64,000 bases of DNA, taken from the NCBI RefSeq assembly GCF_900101895.1, contig NZ_FMVF01000003.1:105215-169214 (forward strand). The letters run 5' to 3'. Both the position numbers and the translations under genes were made by a program. The notes beneath the pieces are model-generated. The model saw nothing but the letters and a program-made list of their open reading frames with translations. It had not been told where the DNA came from and ran no database searches. Below, one piece after another: positions 38,411 to 48,012 of the stretch. The stretch comes from Flavobacterium caeni (GTDB lineage: Bacteria; Bacteroidota; Bacteroidia; Flavobacteriales; Flavobacteriaceae). Positions within the stretch are counted from its first letter, which is position 1; the number at the start of each line of letters is the position of its first letter.

Positions 38411-39838
38411 CTAGCAATCGGCCATATTCACGGCTACGGCCAATCCGCCCTCGGAGGTTTCCTTGTATTTCGAGTTCATGTCCTTGGCCGTCTGCCACAT
38501 GGTATTGATGACTTTGTCGAGCGGTACTTTGGCGTTCTTGGCATCGGTTTCGAGCGCAAGTTCGGCCGCGTTGATGGCCTTGATCGCACCCATCGTATTG
38601 CGTTCGATACATGGGATTTGGACGAGTCCGCCAATCGGGTCGCACGTCATGCCCAGGTGGTGTTCCATCGCAATTTCGGCCGCCATGAGTACCTGTTCTG
38701 GCGTTCCGCCCATGACTTCGCACAAAGCACCTGCCGCCATGGCCGACGATACGCCGATTTCTGCCTGGCAACCGCCCATGGCCGCCGAAATGGTCGAGCC
38801 TTTTTTGAAAATACTGCCGATTTCGCCCGCCACCATCAAAAACTGCTTGATTTCGGCTTCCGAGGCCTGGTGGTTTTCGATCACGCAATAATACATGAGC
38901 ACGGCGGGAATCACGCCCGAACTGCCGTTGGTAGGCGCGGTCACCACGCGACCGAGCGCCGCATTGACCTCGTTGACGGCCAGCGCAAAACACGAAACCC
39001 ATTTGAGGATTTGACGGAATTTGACCTCGGTCTTGCGGATGGTCTCGAGCCACTCCTGCGGGGTCGAATAGTTGGCCAGCCCAATCAGGTTCTGGTGCAT
39101 GTCGAACGCGCGTCGGCGTACGTTGAGCCCGCCAGGCAACGTGCCTTCGGTATGGCAACCGATGTACATGCATTCGAGCATGGTATGCCAGATGCGCATC
39201 AGTTCACGGTGGATTTCGTCTTCGGAACGCATCGATTTTTCGTTGTCGAGGACGATGTCGGAAATCTTGCGGTTTTGCGCAACGGCATATTGCAGCAATT
39301 CCTCGGCGTTTTGGATCGGATACGGAAACGCGCATTTGATCGCGCTTTTTTTCTTGGCGTTGACGCGTTCTTCCTTGACGACAAACCCGCCGCCGATGGA
39401 GTAGAACGTAGATGCGTATTCGGTATCATTGTCAAGATAGGCAGTGAACATCAAGCCGTTGGCGTGGAATGGCAGGAAGTTTTTGTTGAACACGATGTCC
39501 ATCAGGAACGAGAACGGGATGGTTTTTTCGTTACCCAGGTTGATTTGCTGGTTGTCCTCTATCGATTTGATGATGCCCGAAATGTTCTCGACCGGGATGT
39601 ATTCAGGATCTTGCCCCGACAGCCCAAGCATGACGGCCAGATCGGTGGCGTGGCCCTTGCCCGTAAGCGACAGCGAGCCATATAAATCTACCTTGACACG
39701 TTCGACTTTGGCCATCAAATTTTCGTCGCGCAACTCGGCCAGGAACCGCTCGGCGGCACGCCAAGGCCCGAGGGTGTGCGAGCTCGATGGCCCGACGCCT
39801 ATTTTGAGCATGTCGAAAACAGAGATACATTCTTCCAT
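38411..39838 (-). CDS. sdaA: L-serine ammonia-lyase (iron-sulfur, single chain)
   Basis: The 475-residue enzyme deaminates L-serine to pyruvate and ammonia. Both domains are fused: the beta domain ([20 protein letters not shown] at the N-terminus) and the alpha domain ([49 protein letters not shown]). The cysteines expected to hold the 4Fe-4S cluster are present. The ATG at 39838 was chosen because a -7 box TATATTTG on the minus strand (39856-39863) would give a 13-base leader; a GTG codon six residues upstream would overlap that box. The family is oxygen-sensitive in other bacteria. Confidence 0.94.
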   Translation of the reverse strand: MEECISVFDMLKIGVGPSSSHTLGPWRAAERFLAELRDENLMAKVERVKVDLYGSLSLTGKGHATDLAVMLGLSGQDPEYIPVENISGIIKSIEDNQQINLGNEKTIPFSFLMDIVFNKNFLPFHANGLMFTAYLDNDTEYASTFYSIGGGFVVKEERVNAKKKSAIKCAFPYPIQNAEELLQYAVAQNRKISDIVLDNEKSMRSEDEIHRELMRIWHTMLECMYIGCHTEGTLPGGLNVRRRAFDMHQNLIGLANYSTPQEWLETIRKTEVKFRQILKWVSCFALAVNEVNAALGRVVTAPTNGSSGVIPAVLMYYCVIENHQASEAEIKQFLMVAGEIGSIFKKGSTISAAMGGCQAEIGVSSAMAAGALCEVMGGTPEQVLMAAEIAMEHHLGMTCDPIGGLVQIPCIERNTMGAIKAINAAELALETDAKNAKVPLDKVINTMWQTAKDMNSKYKETSEGGLAVAVNMADC

Positions 39839-39921
39839 AGCAACGGAGTTTGTCACAAATATAGCGCGAATGTTGTGAAATTCTTAAAATCACAGGCTTT
39901 TTTTGCCATATCTTCAATTGA

Positions 39922-40878
39922 TTAATTTTGAAGGATCGTCGAAATCGAGGGTTCTCGTTTCAGTTTTTGGATCAGGTCTTGCGTAAACAACCGAGAGCCT
40001 TTTAAATTGAGGTGCATGGCATTGTAGAAATTATCCCGATCCATCGATAGGGGATGGTTCGAATAGTCGAAAAAAGGAATATGGAATCGACGGCTGCAAT
40101 CGCGATAAAACTTGAAAATTTCCTTTCGGTTGGTAACCAAATACTGGCCTTCGATATACTGTGGCGAATAGACCAATATGACTTTGATGTCGGCCGCTTG
40201 ACATTCCTTGAGGAATTGGGTAAACAAATCGGCCAGTTCGCCGACAGGAGCGGCAAAAGGTTTTACCTTATTCAAGTCACCTAGCCATTGGGCATCTCGT
40301 CCTTGATAGCCTTTCAATCTTATTACAGGATTCTTTTCGGGTGTGCGTTTCAATCGAATCACTTCTTTAACGGCATCCAATTGACCATAGTAACGCACCA
40401 AAGGCAAAAGATAGTCATAGGAACTGAATCCATTATAATGATGGATGCGGCTCCAAATCTCGGTATTCCAAAGCAAATACGGCAAGAACTGCTCAGCATT
40501 GTAAAGGTCCGGGCGGGTAAATAAACTCAAATCGTCTACCGACAGGACAATCAGTTTGGGTTTCGTGTTGGTTGTCGCCAATCGATGACGCAAATACTGC
40601 ATCCTGAAATTGTGGCCGTCAATCCCCAAGTTGTAGGTGCCCAACCCAAGCGAGTCTTCGATCATTTGGGAGTCGAAATGAACCCATGCGCGCGAGCTGC
40701 CATAGATCAATATCGGTTCATCGATTGTGCCGTCGATCAAACCGTTCCAAATTGTATATTCCTTGTTCGCGAACGAATTCGATTGCTTGAGGTTTTCAGA
40801 CAAAAAAATATCGATTGCATAAGCCACAAACACTATAGGCACGAAAAACAGGGCGATGCGAAAAAGGAATTTTTTCAT
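39922..40878 (-). CDS. Membrane-anchored SGNH-like protein partnered with MBOAT
   Basis: The 318-residue protein has an N-terminal signal anchor (about 4-24) and an SGNH/AlgX-like core. GSSRAW at 60-65 supplies the nucleophile-region serine, and N-A-M-H-L-N-L-K-G near 292-300 supplies the catalytic His region. These features fit the acetyl- or acyl-transfer partners of MBOAT proteins (DltD/AlgJ-like). It follows the MBOAT gene by 2 bp on the same strand, so the two should work together to acylate a cell-surface polymer. The polymer is not known. The coding sequence is visibly more AT-rich than its neighbours. Confidence 0.78.
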   Translation of the reverse strand: MKKFLFRIALFFVPIVFVAYAIDIFLSENLKQSNSFANKEYTIWNGLIDGTIDEPILIYGSSRAWVHFDSQMIEDSLGLGTYNLGIDGHNFRMQYLRHRLATTNTKPKLIVLSVDDLSLFTRPDLYNAEQFLPYLLWNTEIWSRIHHYNGFSSYDYLLPLVRYYGQLDAVKEVIRLKRTPEKNPVIRLKGYQGRDAQWLGDLNKVKPFAAPVGELADLFTQFLKECQAADIKVILVYSPQYIEGQYLVTNRKEIFKFYRDCSRRFHIPFFDYSNHPLSMDRDNFYNAMHLNLKGSRLFTQDLIQKLKREPSISTILQN

Positions 40879-40880
40879 GA

Positions 40881-42326
40881 CTAGAATTGGAAGTAAATGA
40901 ATTGCTGATTTTTACCGGCATAGAGAAAAATGATGACAACCAGCAGATAGTAGAATGCCCAACGGCACCAGACATTTTTGCGGAGCAGGTTGGCGATGGC
41001 ATACTTTTGTTCACGCCCAAACCATTCAACGACCACAAAGCACGCGACAAGCAATAGGATTGCAGGCGCAAGAGAATCGTCCTTGAAAACAGGTTTGGTC
41101 CATAGCGATCGCGATACCATCCCAGATAGGTATTCGATGGCAATCGTTACATTCTCGGCCCTAAAGAAAACCCATGCAATACAAGCAAGGACAAAGGTAA
41201 AGCCCATCGACAAAAGGTCCTTGACGCCGGGCAGCAACTTTCCTTTTGCGACTATTTCCAGATTGTTTCTGTTGCGGCTGGTGATGATCGATGGCATAAT
41301 AAATAAGGCATTGAGCGCACCCCAAATAATGAACGTCCAGTTCGCGCCATGCCAAAATCCGCTCACAACAAAAATAATGAACGTATTTCTGATACGCATC
41401 CAATGACCGCCCTTGCTGCCGCCAAGCGGAATGTACAGGTAGTCCTTAAACCACGAAGAAAGCGAAATATGCCAACGGCGCCAGAATTCTGCTATATCCC
41501 TTGAGAAATAAGGATAAGCAAAATTGCGAAGCAGGTCGATTCCCAAAAGACGGGCCGTACCCAAAGCGATGTCGGAGTAGCCCGAAAAATCGCCATAAAT
41601 CTGAAAGGCAAAAAACACCGCGCCCAAGGCCAGCGTACTGCCCGAATGGTCGCTTGGGTTTTCAAAAATGATGTCTGCAAAATGTGCACAGTTGTCGGCA
41701 ATGACCACTTTCTTGAACAACCCCCAAAGGATTTGCTTCATTCCGTCGGTGGCAGCCGGAAAACTAAAGATGCGTCTTTGTTTGATTTGCGGCAACAAAT
41801 GCGTCGCACGCTCTATGGGTCCCGCCACGAGCAGTGGAAAGAAACTCACGAAAACGGCGTAATCCACAAAATCCTTCTCGGCCTTGATCCGGTCTTTGTA
41901 AATATCAATTACATAGGAAAGTCCGTGGAAGGTATAAAAAGAGATACCAACCGGCAGGATGATCTGCAGCGTATAAGGATGGACAGTCAAGCCAAAATTG
42001 GCGAGCGCCTGCGCAAAAGACTCTGCGAAAAAATTGTAATATTTGAAAACCCCAAGAAACCCCAAGTTGACGCATACGCTGAGCCAAAACCAAAATTTCT
42101 TGTTGCGTTGCGTTGGCGCTTCGGCCATCCTTATGCCGGTGTAATAATCGAGTACGGTCGAAAAAATCAACAAAAACAAAAAGCGCCAATCCCAGCATCC
42201 GTAGAAAAAGTAACTTGAAACAAGCAGCAGCAGATTCTGATACCTTAGGTTCTTTTGGAACACAAACCAGTACAGCACGAAAACGACGGGAAAAAAGACC
42301 GCAAAATGAAGCGAGTTGAAGAGCAT
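40881..42326 (-). CDS. MBOAT family O-acyltransferase (AlgI/DltB-like)
   Basis: The 481-residue polytopic membrane protein has the MBOAT signature: FFPVVFVLYWFV at the N-terminus, YAVFVSFFPLLVAGPIERA near 170, RDIAEFWRRWHISLS near 300, and the catalytic His in GFWHGANWTFIIWG. It should move an acyl group, usually acetyl, across the inner membrane to the SGNH partner encoded next. The ATG at 42326 gives MLFNSLHFAVFFP as in relatives; upstream codons were rejected. It diverges from rarD. Confidence 0.9.
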   Translation of the reverse strand: MLFNSLHFAVFFPVVFVLYWFVFQKNLRYQNLLLLVSSYFFYGCWDWRFLFLLIFSTVLDYYTGIRMAEAPTQRNKKFWFWLSVCVNLGFLGVFKYYNFFAESFAQALANFGLTVHPYTLQIILPVGISFYTFHGLSYVIDIYKDRIKAEKDFVDYAVFVSFFPLLVAGPIERATHLLPQIKQRRIFSFPAATDGMKQILWGLFKKVVIADNCAHFADIIFENPSDHSGSTLALGAVFFAFQIYGDFSGYSDIALGTARLLGIDLLRNFAYPYFSRDIAEFWRRWHISLSSWFKDYLYIPLGGSKGGHWMRIRNTFIIFVVSGFWHGANWTFIIWGALNALFIMPSIITSRNRNNLEIVAKGKLLPGVKDLLSMGFTFVLACIAWVFFRAENVTIAIEYLSGMVSRSLWTKPVFKDDSLAPAILLLVACFVVVEWFGREQKYAIANLLRKNVWCRWAFYYLLVVIIFLYAGKNQQFIYFQF

Positions 42327-42465
42327 GGTTTGTTGGTTTGGGCAAATATACACATTACCGTCGATCTCAAAAGGATGCACATTGGTTTTGTCGATTGTTA
42401 AAGGAATTTGAACAAAGCATTGATATTAGTCGACAACAAACTACCTTTGCCCCGAAATCACGACC

Positions 42466-43362
42466 ATGCCCAACAAGTATTTCCTATCGGCCATCACGGC
42501 TTTTGTCATGTGGGGTTTTTTTAGCCTCGCGCTCAAGCCGTTGCACGACTATCCATCGCTCGACATTTTGTTTTACCGTGTTTTCTATGCGACGGTCTTG
42601 TTGCTGTTGATCAATGCAGCGTTTAGAAAAAAAGCGCTCCAGAGCGATTATGTGGTGTTCACCAAGCTCGAAAGAAAACGACGGGTCAAAATGCTGGCCT
42701 TGACCATTGGCGGCGGATTCCTGCTCGTGGTCAATTGGTTTTTGTTCATTTATGCGATCAACCATGTCAGTTTAAAGTCGGCGTCGTTTGCCTACTTGAT
42801 TTGTCCGATCGTGACCACGGTGCTGGCCAATCTGATCCTCAAGGAACAATTGTCGCGCTGGCAGTGGTTGGCCGTGGGGATGAGTTTCCTGAGCTGTGTT
42901 ATCCTGGGCATGGAGAGCGCGACCGATTTGGCCTACAGCCTTGTCATCGCCTTTACTTTTGCGATGTATTTGATCACGCAACGCAAGAACAACCAGTTCG
43001 ACCGTTTTGTCATCCTGACCGTGCAAATGGCCATCGCGGCGCTCGTGATCCTTCCGTTTTTTCCGGTCTACAGCGGGCCACTTCCTACGGCATCGGTGTT
43101 TTGGGTTTCAATGAATTTTATCGTGATTTTCTTTACGATTATTCCATTGTTTTTGAACCTGTATGCGCTCAAAGGCATGCGGTCGGCCACGGTGGGCATC
43201 TTGATGTACCTCAATCCGATGATCCACTTTATGCTGGCCGTTTTTTACTTTAAGGAACGCGTCGATGCGCTCGAAGTGACGGCCTACTTGCTTATCCTGG
43301 CTTCTATTGTGGTGTTCAACGAACAGTTTTTGTTCAGGCGCCGTACGCGAGTCGAAAGCTGA
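42466..43362 (+). CDS. rarD: EamA-family transporter RarD
   Basis: The 298-residue protein has ten predicted transmembrane helices in two EamA halves. It opens with a RarD-like pattern (LSAITAFVMWGFFSLALKPL) and has LVVNWFLFIYAINHVSLKSA near 85-104 and YLNPMIHFMLAVFYFKE near 245-261. RarD-type proteins are drug/metabolite transporter superfamily members of unclear substrate; chloramphenicol sensitivity is the historic link. It diverges from the MBOAT gene, with 139 bp in between. Confidence 0.88.
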   Translation: MPNKYFLSAITAFVMWGFFSLALKPLHDYPSLDILFYRVFYATVLLLLINAAFRKKALQSDYVVFTKLERKRRVKMLALTIGGGFLLVVNWFLFIYAINHVSLKSASFAYLICPIVTTVLANLILKEQLSRWQWLAVGMSFLSCVILGMESATDLAYSLVIAFTFAMYLITQRKNNQFDRFVILTVQMAIAALVILPFFPVYSGPLPTASVFWVSMNFIVIFFTIIPLFLNLYALKGMRSATVGILMYLNPMIHFMLAVFYFKERVDALEVTAYLLILASIVVFNEQFLFRRRTRVES

Positions 43363-43655
43363 AAGCCTATGGCAGGTGTTGTTCGAACAGCATTGGCAAA
43401 CTTGCCGTTGCTTTCCATTTCCCCTTGGGGACGCCAGCCCCGCCCTGGTCTAAATTTACAGCGTTCGGCAGACATTGTTGTATAGAAAATCTGTAATCTT
43501 TTGGAGCAACAGACAATAACAATAAAAAATGCCATCTTGTCATACCTCAATCGGTCAAAACTGACAATTTCACGCTTTTTCCCGCATGGCACAGTCATTG
43601 ACTAAAGCCGATCCGAAGTTCAAAAACAATCAACAACAATATAATTTAAATAAAA
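43363..43655. other. 293-bp gap upstream of dnaK
   Basis: The first part holds a C-rich stretch with the palindrome CCCCTTGGGG and a single TATAGAAAATCTGTAAT string like the ends of the palindrome-flanked elements. The last part holds possible dnaK control sites: TTGTCA / TGACAA arms and TGGCAC-N5-TTGAC. I see no gene in it. Confidence 0.5.
43587..43602 (+). promoter_or_regulatory. Possible sigma-54-like or heat-shock promoter of dnaK
   Basis: TGGCAC-AGTCA-TTGAC resembles the -24/-12 pattern TGGCAC-N5-TTGC with one mismatch at the -12 GC. It would give a leader of about 40 bases. No CIRCE inverted repeat is present. Confidence 0.35.
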
Positions 43656-45545
43656 ATGGGTAAAATAATTGGAATTGACTTGGGAACCACCAACTCGTGC
43701 GTGGCCGTTATGGAAGGCTCGGAGCCGGTAGTAATCCCAAATTCAGAAGGAAAGAGAACAACGCCGTCCGTGATCGGATTCGTGGAAGGCGGCGAGATCA
43801 AAGTGGGTGACCCTGCCAAAAGACAGGCGGTGACCAACCCAACCAAAACCATCGCTTCGATCAAGCGTTTCATCGGGCACACGTTCGAGGAAGCCAAGGA
43901 AGAAGCCTCACGCGTACCGTACAAAGTAGTCAAGGGCGACAACAACACGCCGCGCGTGGACATCGACGGACGCGCCTACACTTCGCAGGAATTGTCGGCG
44001 ATGACGTTGCAAAAAATGAAAAAAACGGCCGAAGATTATTTGGGAACCACCGTTTCTGAAGCGGTCATCACCGTGCCGGCTTACTTTAACGACGCGCAAC
44101 GCCAAGCAACCAAAGAAGCAGGCGAGATCGCGGGCTTGAAAGTCATGCGTATCATCAACGAACCTACCGCAGCTGCACTGGCTTATGGTTTGGACAAAAA
44201 AGGACACGACCAGAAAATTGCCGTATACGACTTGGGTGGTGGTACGTTCGATATCTCGATCCTCGAATTGGGCGATGGTGTATTCGAAGTATTGTCTACC
44301 AATGGCGACACGCACTTGGGCGGAGACGATTTCGACCAGGTGATCATCGACTGGCTTGCCGACGAATTCAAGGCCGAGGAAGGTATCGACTTGCGTCAGG
44401 ATCCGATGTCGTTGCAACGTTTGAAAGAAGCGGCAGAGAAAGCCAAAATCGAATTGTCGTCTGGTGCCGAAACCGAAATCAACCTGCCTTATGTGACGGC
44501 TACCGCTACAGGGCCAAAGCACTTGGTCAAAAAATTGTCGCGTGCCAAATTCGAGCAATTGGCCGATACACTTGTCAAGCGTTCGATGGAACCGGTAGCC
44601 AAAGCATTGAAAGACGCCGGTTTGTCTAAATCAGACATCGACGAAGTGATCTTGGTAGGTGGTTCTACAAGAATCCCTAGAATCCAGGAAGAAGTAGAGA
44701 AGTTCTTTGGCAAGAAACCGTCAAAAGGCGTAAACCCTGACGAAGTGGTAGCCATTGGCGCGGCCATCCAAGGTGGTGTTTTGAGCGGAGACGTCAAAGA
44801 CGTATTGCTCCTCGACGTGACGCCATTGTCGCTCGGTATCGAAACCATGGGCGGCGTGATGACCAAACTCATCGAATCGAACACCACGATCCCGACCAAG
44901 AAGTCACAGGTGTTCTCGACGGCCGCCGATTCGCAGCCATCGGTTGAAATCCATGTTTTGCAGGGCGAACGCGCTTTGGCAGGTGACAACAAAACCATCG
45001 GACGTTTCCACCTCGACGGTATTCCGCCGGCCCCGCGTGGTGTTCCGCAAATCGAAGTGACCTTCGACATCGACGCCAACGGTATCATCAAGGTATCGGC
45101 CACCGATAAAGGAACAGGCAAATCGCACGACATCCGTATCGAAGCTTCTTCAGGTTTGACGCAGGAAGAAATCGAAAGAATGAAGAAAGATGCCGAAGCC
45201 AATGCCGATGCCGACCGCAAGGCCAAGGAAAAAATCGACAAGCTCAACGAAGCCGACAGCATGATTTTCCAGACCGAAAGCCAGCTCAAGGAATTGGGCG
45301 ATAAATTGTCGGCCGACCACAAATCGGGTATCGAAAGCGCTTTGGAGGAACTCAAATCGGCGCACCAGTCGCAGGATTTGGATGCCATCCAGGCCGGTCT
45401 CGACAAAGTGAACGCCGCATGGAAAACCGCCACCGAAGCCATGTACCAGCAAGGTGAGCAAAGCGCTCCGCAAGCCGACGCCCAACCGCAAGGCGAGGCG
45501 CAGGGCGACAACGTCCAGGACGTCGATTACGAAGAGGTAAAATAA
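43656..45545 (+). CDS. dnaK: Chaperone DnaK (Hsp70)
   Basis: The 629-residue protein is a full-length Hsp70. The ATPase domain begins [11 protein letters not shown] (4-14) and carries the family motifs [15 protein letters not shown] and [14 protein letters not shown]. The substrate-binding domain starts at the linker [16 protein letters not shown], and a Gln/Gly-rich tail ends [10 protein letters not shown]. It folds and protects proteins with DnaJ and GrpE, neither of which is encoded nearby, so dnaK is monocistronic here. A GAAA-loop terminator follows the stop codon. Confidence 0.98.
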   Translation: MGKIIGIDLGTTNSCVAVMEGSEPVVIPNSEGKRTTPSVIGFVEGGEIKVGDPAKRQAVTNPTKTIASIKRFIGHTFEEAKEEASRVPYKVVKGDNNTPRVDIDGRAYTSQELSAMTLQKMKKTAEDYLGTTVSEAVITVPAYFNDAQRQATKEAGEIAGLKVMRIINEPTAAALAYGLDKKGHDQKIAVYDLGGGTFDISILELGDGVFEVLSTNGDTHLGGDDFDQVIIDWLADEFKAEEGIDLRQDPMSLQRLKEAAEKAKIELSSGAETEINLPYVTATATGPKHLVKKLSRAKFEQLADTLVKRSMEPVAKALKDAGLSKSDIDEVILVGGSTRIPRIQEEVEKFFGKKPSKGVNPDEVVAIGAAIQGGVLSGDVKDVLLLDVTPLSLGIETMGGVMTKLIESNTTIPTKKSQVFSTAADSQPSVEIHVLQGERALAGDNKTIGRFHLDGIPPAPRGVPQIEVTFDIDANGIIKVSATDKGTGKSHDIRIEASSGLTQEEIERMKKDAEANADADRKAKEKIDKLNEADSMIFQTESQLKELGDKLSADHKSGIESALEELKSAHQSQDLDAIQAGLDKVNAAWKTATEAMYQQGEQSAPQADAQPQGEAQGDNVQDVDYEEVK

Positions 45546-45566
45546 TTTACTTGATTATAGAAGAAA

Positions 45567-45600
45567 GAACCCAGATCGGAAACGGTCTGGGTTTTTTGTT
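45567..45600 (+). terminator. dnaK terminator
   Basis: CCCAGATCG pairs with CGGTCTGGG around a GAAA tetraloop, followed by a T tract that ends at the stop codon of the convergent gene. Confidence 0.9.
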
Positions 45601-46313
45601 TAGCGGAACCAGTTGCGGACATCACGTACAATCCGACCGAAAAATGTTCTTTTTCGTGAGCCACCCGTAACCACCACGCCACTAAGTTCTGTGACATCAG
45701 GCCGCATGTTGATAATCAAATTGTTATCGTCTAATGTGATGATATGCTCGTAAGTTTCGTATCCAACATACGACGCTGTAATTATGTCACCAATTTTAGC
45801 ATCGATGGTGAATTTTCCGTCGAAATCAGTACTGGTTTTGGCGCGTTTGCCTTTGATTTTAATGTCTACCATCGGCATCGGTAGCCCATCTTCTATCAGG
45901 AATCCAGTTACAGTAACTTTTACCAGTTTCGCCTTGGTTTGTGTTTGGAGTGAAGCATCTTCTACTTTCCCTGCATCCAAATTTGGCTGAAACATGGTGA
46001 GTGTTTGTGGTTTTGATTGTGCCCAAGTGATACTTCCAAACGATGAAAATGTTAGAATACCAGAAGCCAACGCCATCCAAACAGATGACTTTTGTTGGGG
46101 TGCAATTAAATCTCGATCCAACTGAGAGGCCAAAAAACGGCCGCACAAGTTTTTCTCACTTTTCATTTTTTCCACGATGAAACGATCTGAAGCCGTCGTG
46201 AAATCATACACTGTTTTTTGGCAAGAATTACAAAAGCGCCCTCTTTCCTGTTCGGACATTTCTGCCCAATTCTCTGTGCAAGGTTTCGGTACGTATATTT
46301 GCTTGACTTTCAT
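45600..46313 (-). CDS. Cys-rich cytosolic head, TM helix and carboxypeptidase-regulatory-like domain protein
   Basis: The 237-residue protein has no signal peptide. Its N-terminal 60 residues (PKPCTENWAEMS, GRFCNSCQKTVYDF, NLCGRF) contain C12, C28, C31 and C57, a possible metal site. One transmembrane helix lies at about 78-97. The outer part (about 128-215) matches a CarboxypepD_reg-like/TonB-plug-like beta domain (GLPMPMVDIKIKGKRAKTSTDFDGKFTIDA, VSYVGYE-type turn). I recall similar proteins in flavobacteria, but the role is unknown. The gene is distinctly more AT-rich than dnaK, with which it converges. Confidence 0.75.
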   Translation of the reverse strand: MKVKQIYVPKPCTENWAEMSEQERGRFCNSCQKTVYDFTTASDRFIVEKMKSEKNLCGRFLASQLDRDLIAPQQKSSVWMALASGILTFSSFGSITWAQSKPQTLTMFQPNLDAGKVEDASLQTQTKAKLVKVTVTGFLIEDGLPMPMVDIKIKGKRAKTSTDFDGKFTIDAKIGDIITASYVGYETYEHIITLDDNNLIINMRPDVTELSGVVVTGGSRKRTFFGRIVRDVRNWFR

Positions 46314-46436
46314 TTCACTAAGATATTAATTTTTTATTCTGGGTTGTAACGTGTTAAAGTTTTCTTTCCAGAGAATGAAACCGATGCCGTTGCGTTTATA
46401 TTTTTTGTACTTTCGACCACCTTCAAAACTATTTTT

Positions 46437-47105
46437 ATGAAAAAAATCATACTGTTGCTCATCGCGCTTTTGATTACGGGCGCTTCGTTTGCGCAAAAGA
46501 AAAAGAAAACGGCCGCCAAGACTTCGGCAAGCAAAACCGTCCTGACCAAAAATGGCAACTTGACCGCCGAATTGCTCAAAGGCAAGGACGCCTACCGTTT
46601 GTACCTGCTCAATGGCGTCGGGAAAAAAGCCGATACGGTGTCGCTCGAGCGTTTTGCATTCGACCCAAAATCCAACGTCAAACCCACTTTGCCCGAAGGA
46701 TTAACCATAACGGCTTTTTCTGCTAAGGGCACCAAGTTGCACAACATCTCCTGGACCGAAAAAACACTGACCGAAGTCCCTGATAAGAAAGAAGACGCCA
46801 CGCGCACCGTGTCGCAAATCTGGGACCTGACCAACAAAGTGCAATTGCATTCAAACGTGCAAACGGCCACCAAGATTACCGAAATCCTCTACCTCGATAA
46901 ATTGAAAGGCGCTTCGCAAACCAGCGAAAAGATGCGTAACGAAGGGTTTAACCTGACCATATCGGCCGAAGGGGACCTGGTGCTCAAAAATCGCACGCAG
47001 GAAAACCGCATGAGCTACGACGCGGCCACGGGGAAATTTGTCGCGGTAAAAAGTGCGCCGCAAACAGGAAGTGCCGCCAAACCAGCGGCCAAAAAGAAAA
47101 AATAG
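46437..47105 (+). CDS. Secreted protein of unknown function with Lys-rich ends
   Basis: I do not recognise the family. The 222-residue product has a signal peptide (MKKIILLLIALLITGASFAQ). A KKKKTAAKTSASK stretch follows, then a folded region of about 150 residues (DAYRLYLLNGVGKKADTVSLERFAFD, ISWTEKTLTE) and a PAAKKKK end. Polylysine runs at both the mature N-terminus and the C-terminus are striking and could bind nucleic acid or acidic polymers. A TACTTTCG box lies about 22 bp before the ATG. A strong terminator follows at 47128-47177. Confidence 0.75.
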   Translation: MKKIILLLIALLITGASFAQKKKKTAAKTSASKTVLTKNGNLTAELLKGKDAYRLYLLNGVGKKADTVSLERFAFDPKSNVKPTLPEGLTITAFSAKGTKLHNISWTEKTLTEVPDKKEDATRTVSQIWDLTNKVQLHSNVQTATKITEILYLDKLKGASQTSEKMRNEGFNLTISAEGDLVLKNRTQENRMSYDAATGKFVAVKSAPQTGSAAKPAAKKKK

Positions 47106-47127
47106 TAAAACCGTTGCATCCAAAGAC

Positions 47128-47177
47128 CGCTTCGCTAAAAGACGACCATGTGTTTGATTTAGCGAAGCGTTTTTTTA
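47128..47177 (+). terminator. Terminator after the Lys-rich secreted protein gene
   Basis: CGCTTCGCTAAA and TTTAGCGAAGCG form a perfect 12-bp stem with an 18-nt loop, followed by seven T. It runs into the end of the convergent hydrolase gene. Confidence 0.88.
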
Positions 47178-48002
47178 AAGATGCGTCGCAAAGAAAGTGC
47201 CCAACTTGCCATAGATGTCCTGGCTGTCGCCGAACGAAAAGTTTCCGTGGCCCGCATCGTACACATGCCGGCTGTTGGTTACGCCCGCCGCATCGAGTGC
47301 CGCTTCAAGCCGTTCGCCTTGTGAGATCGGAATCAGCGGATCGGCATTGCCCGCAAACTGTATGGTGGGCGGCGCACTACCGGTAACCCGAAGTGCCGGG
47401 CTTACTTCGGCCACGAGTTCTGCGCTTGGCGAAGCACCGACCAAGTAGGGGAAAAGTGTCGTTTGCAGTTCCGACCCCGCATAGGCAGGATCGGTAAAAT
47501 CGGTGGGGCCCACGAGGCTGCATACGGCCCTGACATTGTTGTTCGGGTCAAAGCCGTACGCGTAAAGCATCGACAAATGTGCGCCCGCGCTCACGCCCAT
47601 GAATCCGTATTGTTTAGAAATGTGGTATCCGCCCGACTCGAGGTGCGCAATAACCGACACAATGTCGTCGATTTGTTTGGGATAGGCCGGGCTTTCGGCC
47701 GTGGCCAATCGGTACTCCATATTCACGATGGCATGGTACGGGAACTGTAACCGCGCAAAGGCAACGGCCCCGGCCATGTCGCTTTTGGAACCGCCGTACC
47801 ACGCACCGCCGTGTACCAGGACGATGACCTTGGTGGTCGCGGCGTTGCGGCCTTCGGGCAAGTCGATATCGTATACTTGTTGCGCGTCAGGGCCATACGA
47901 TACATTCGACAATTGTTGTGCGGGCAGTACGGCGTTTTGGTCGTCGCTTGAGGAACAGTTCCACAGCAAGCCGACAAAAAGAAGCAACAGGTATTTTTTC
48001 AT
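47175..48002 (-). CDS. Alpha/beta hydrolase lipoprotein (BD-FAE/esterase-like), paralog 1
   Basis: The 275-residue lipoprotein (lipobox Cys16 in GLLWNC) has an alpha/beta hydrolase fold. The oxyanion HGGAW motif is near 72-76, the nucleophile elbow G-V-S-A-G-A-H near 140, and the catalytic His in DAGHGNF near 257. The pattern resembles carboxylesterase/feruloyl esterase-like (BD-FAE) enzymes acting on esters at the cell surface. It lies 10 bp downstream of a similar gene, with the same layout and shared motifs (MEYRL/INYRL; CSLVGPTDF/CSMVGPADF), so the pair arose by tandem duplication. Confidence 0.85.
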   Translation of the reverse strand: MKKYLLLLFVGLLWNCSSSDDQNAVLPAQQLSNVSYGPDAQQVYDIDLPEGRNAATTKVIVLVHGGAWYGGSKSDMAGAVAFARLQFPYHAIVNMEYRLATAESPAYPKQIDDIVSVIAHLESGGYHISKQYGFMGVSAGAHLSMLYAYGFDPNNNVRAVCSLVGPTDFTDPAYAGSELQTTLFPYLVGASPSAELVAEVSPALRVTGSAPPTIQFAGNADPLIPISQGERLEAALDAAGVTNSRHVYDAGHGNFSFGDSQDIYGKLGTFFATHL

Positions 48003-48012
48003 GTTGTTTGGT

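Noticed and set aside
39922-42326. Genomic island around the MBOAT pair
   Set aside because: Only two genes differ in composition; there is no integrase, tRNA or flanking direct repeat, so an island call is not supported.
43656-43680. CIRCE element near dnaK
   Set aside because: No TTAGCACTC-N9-GAGTGCTAA-like repeat is present in the upstream 300 bp.
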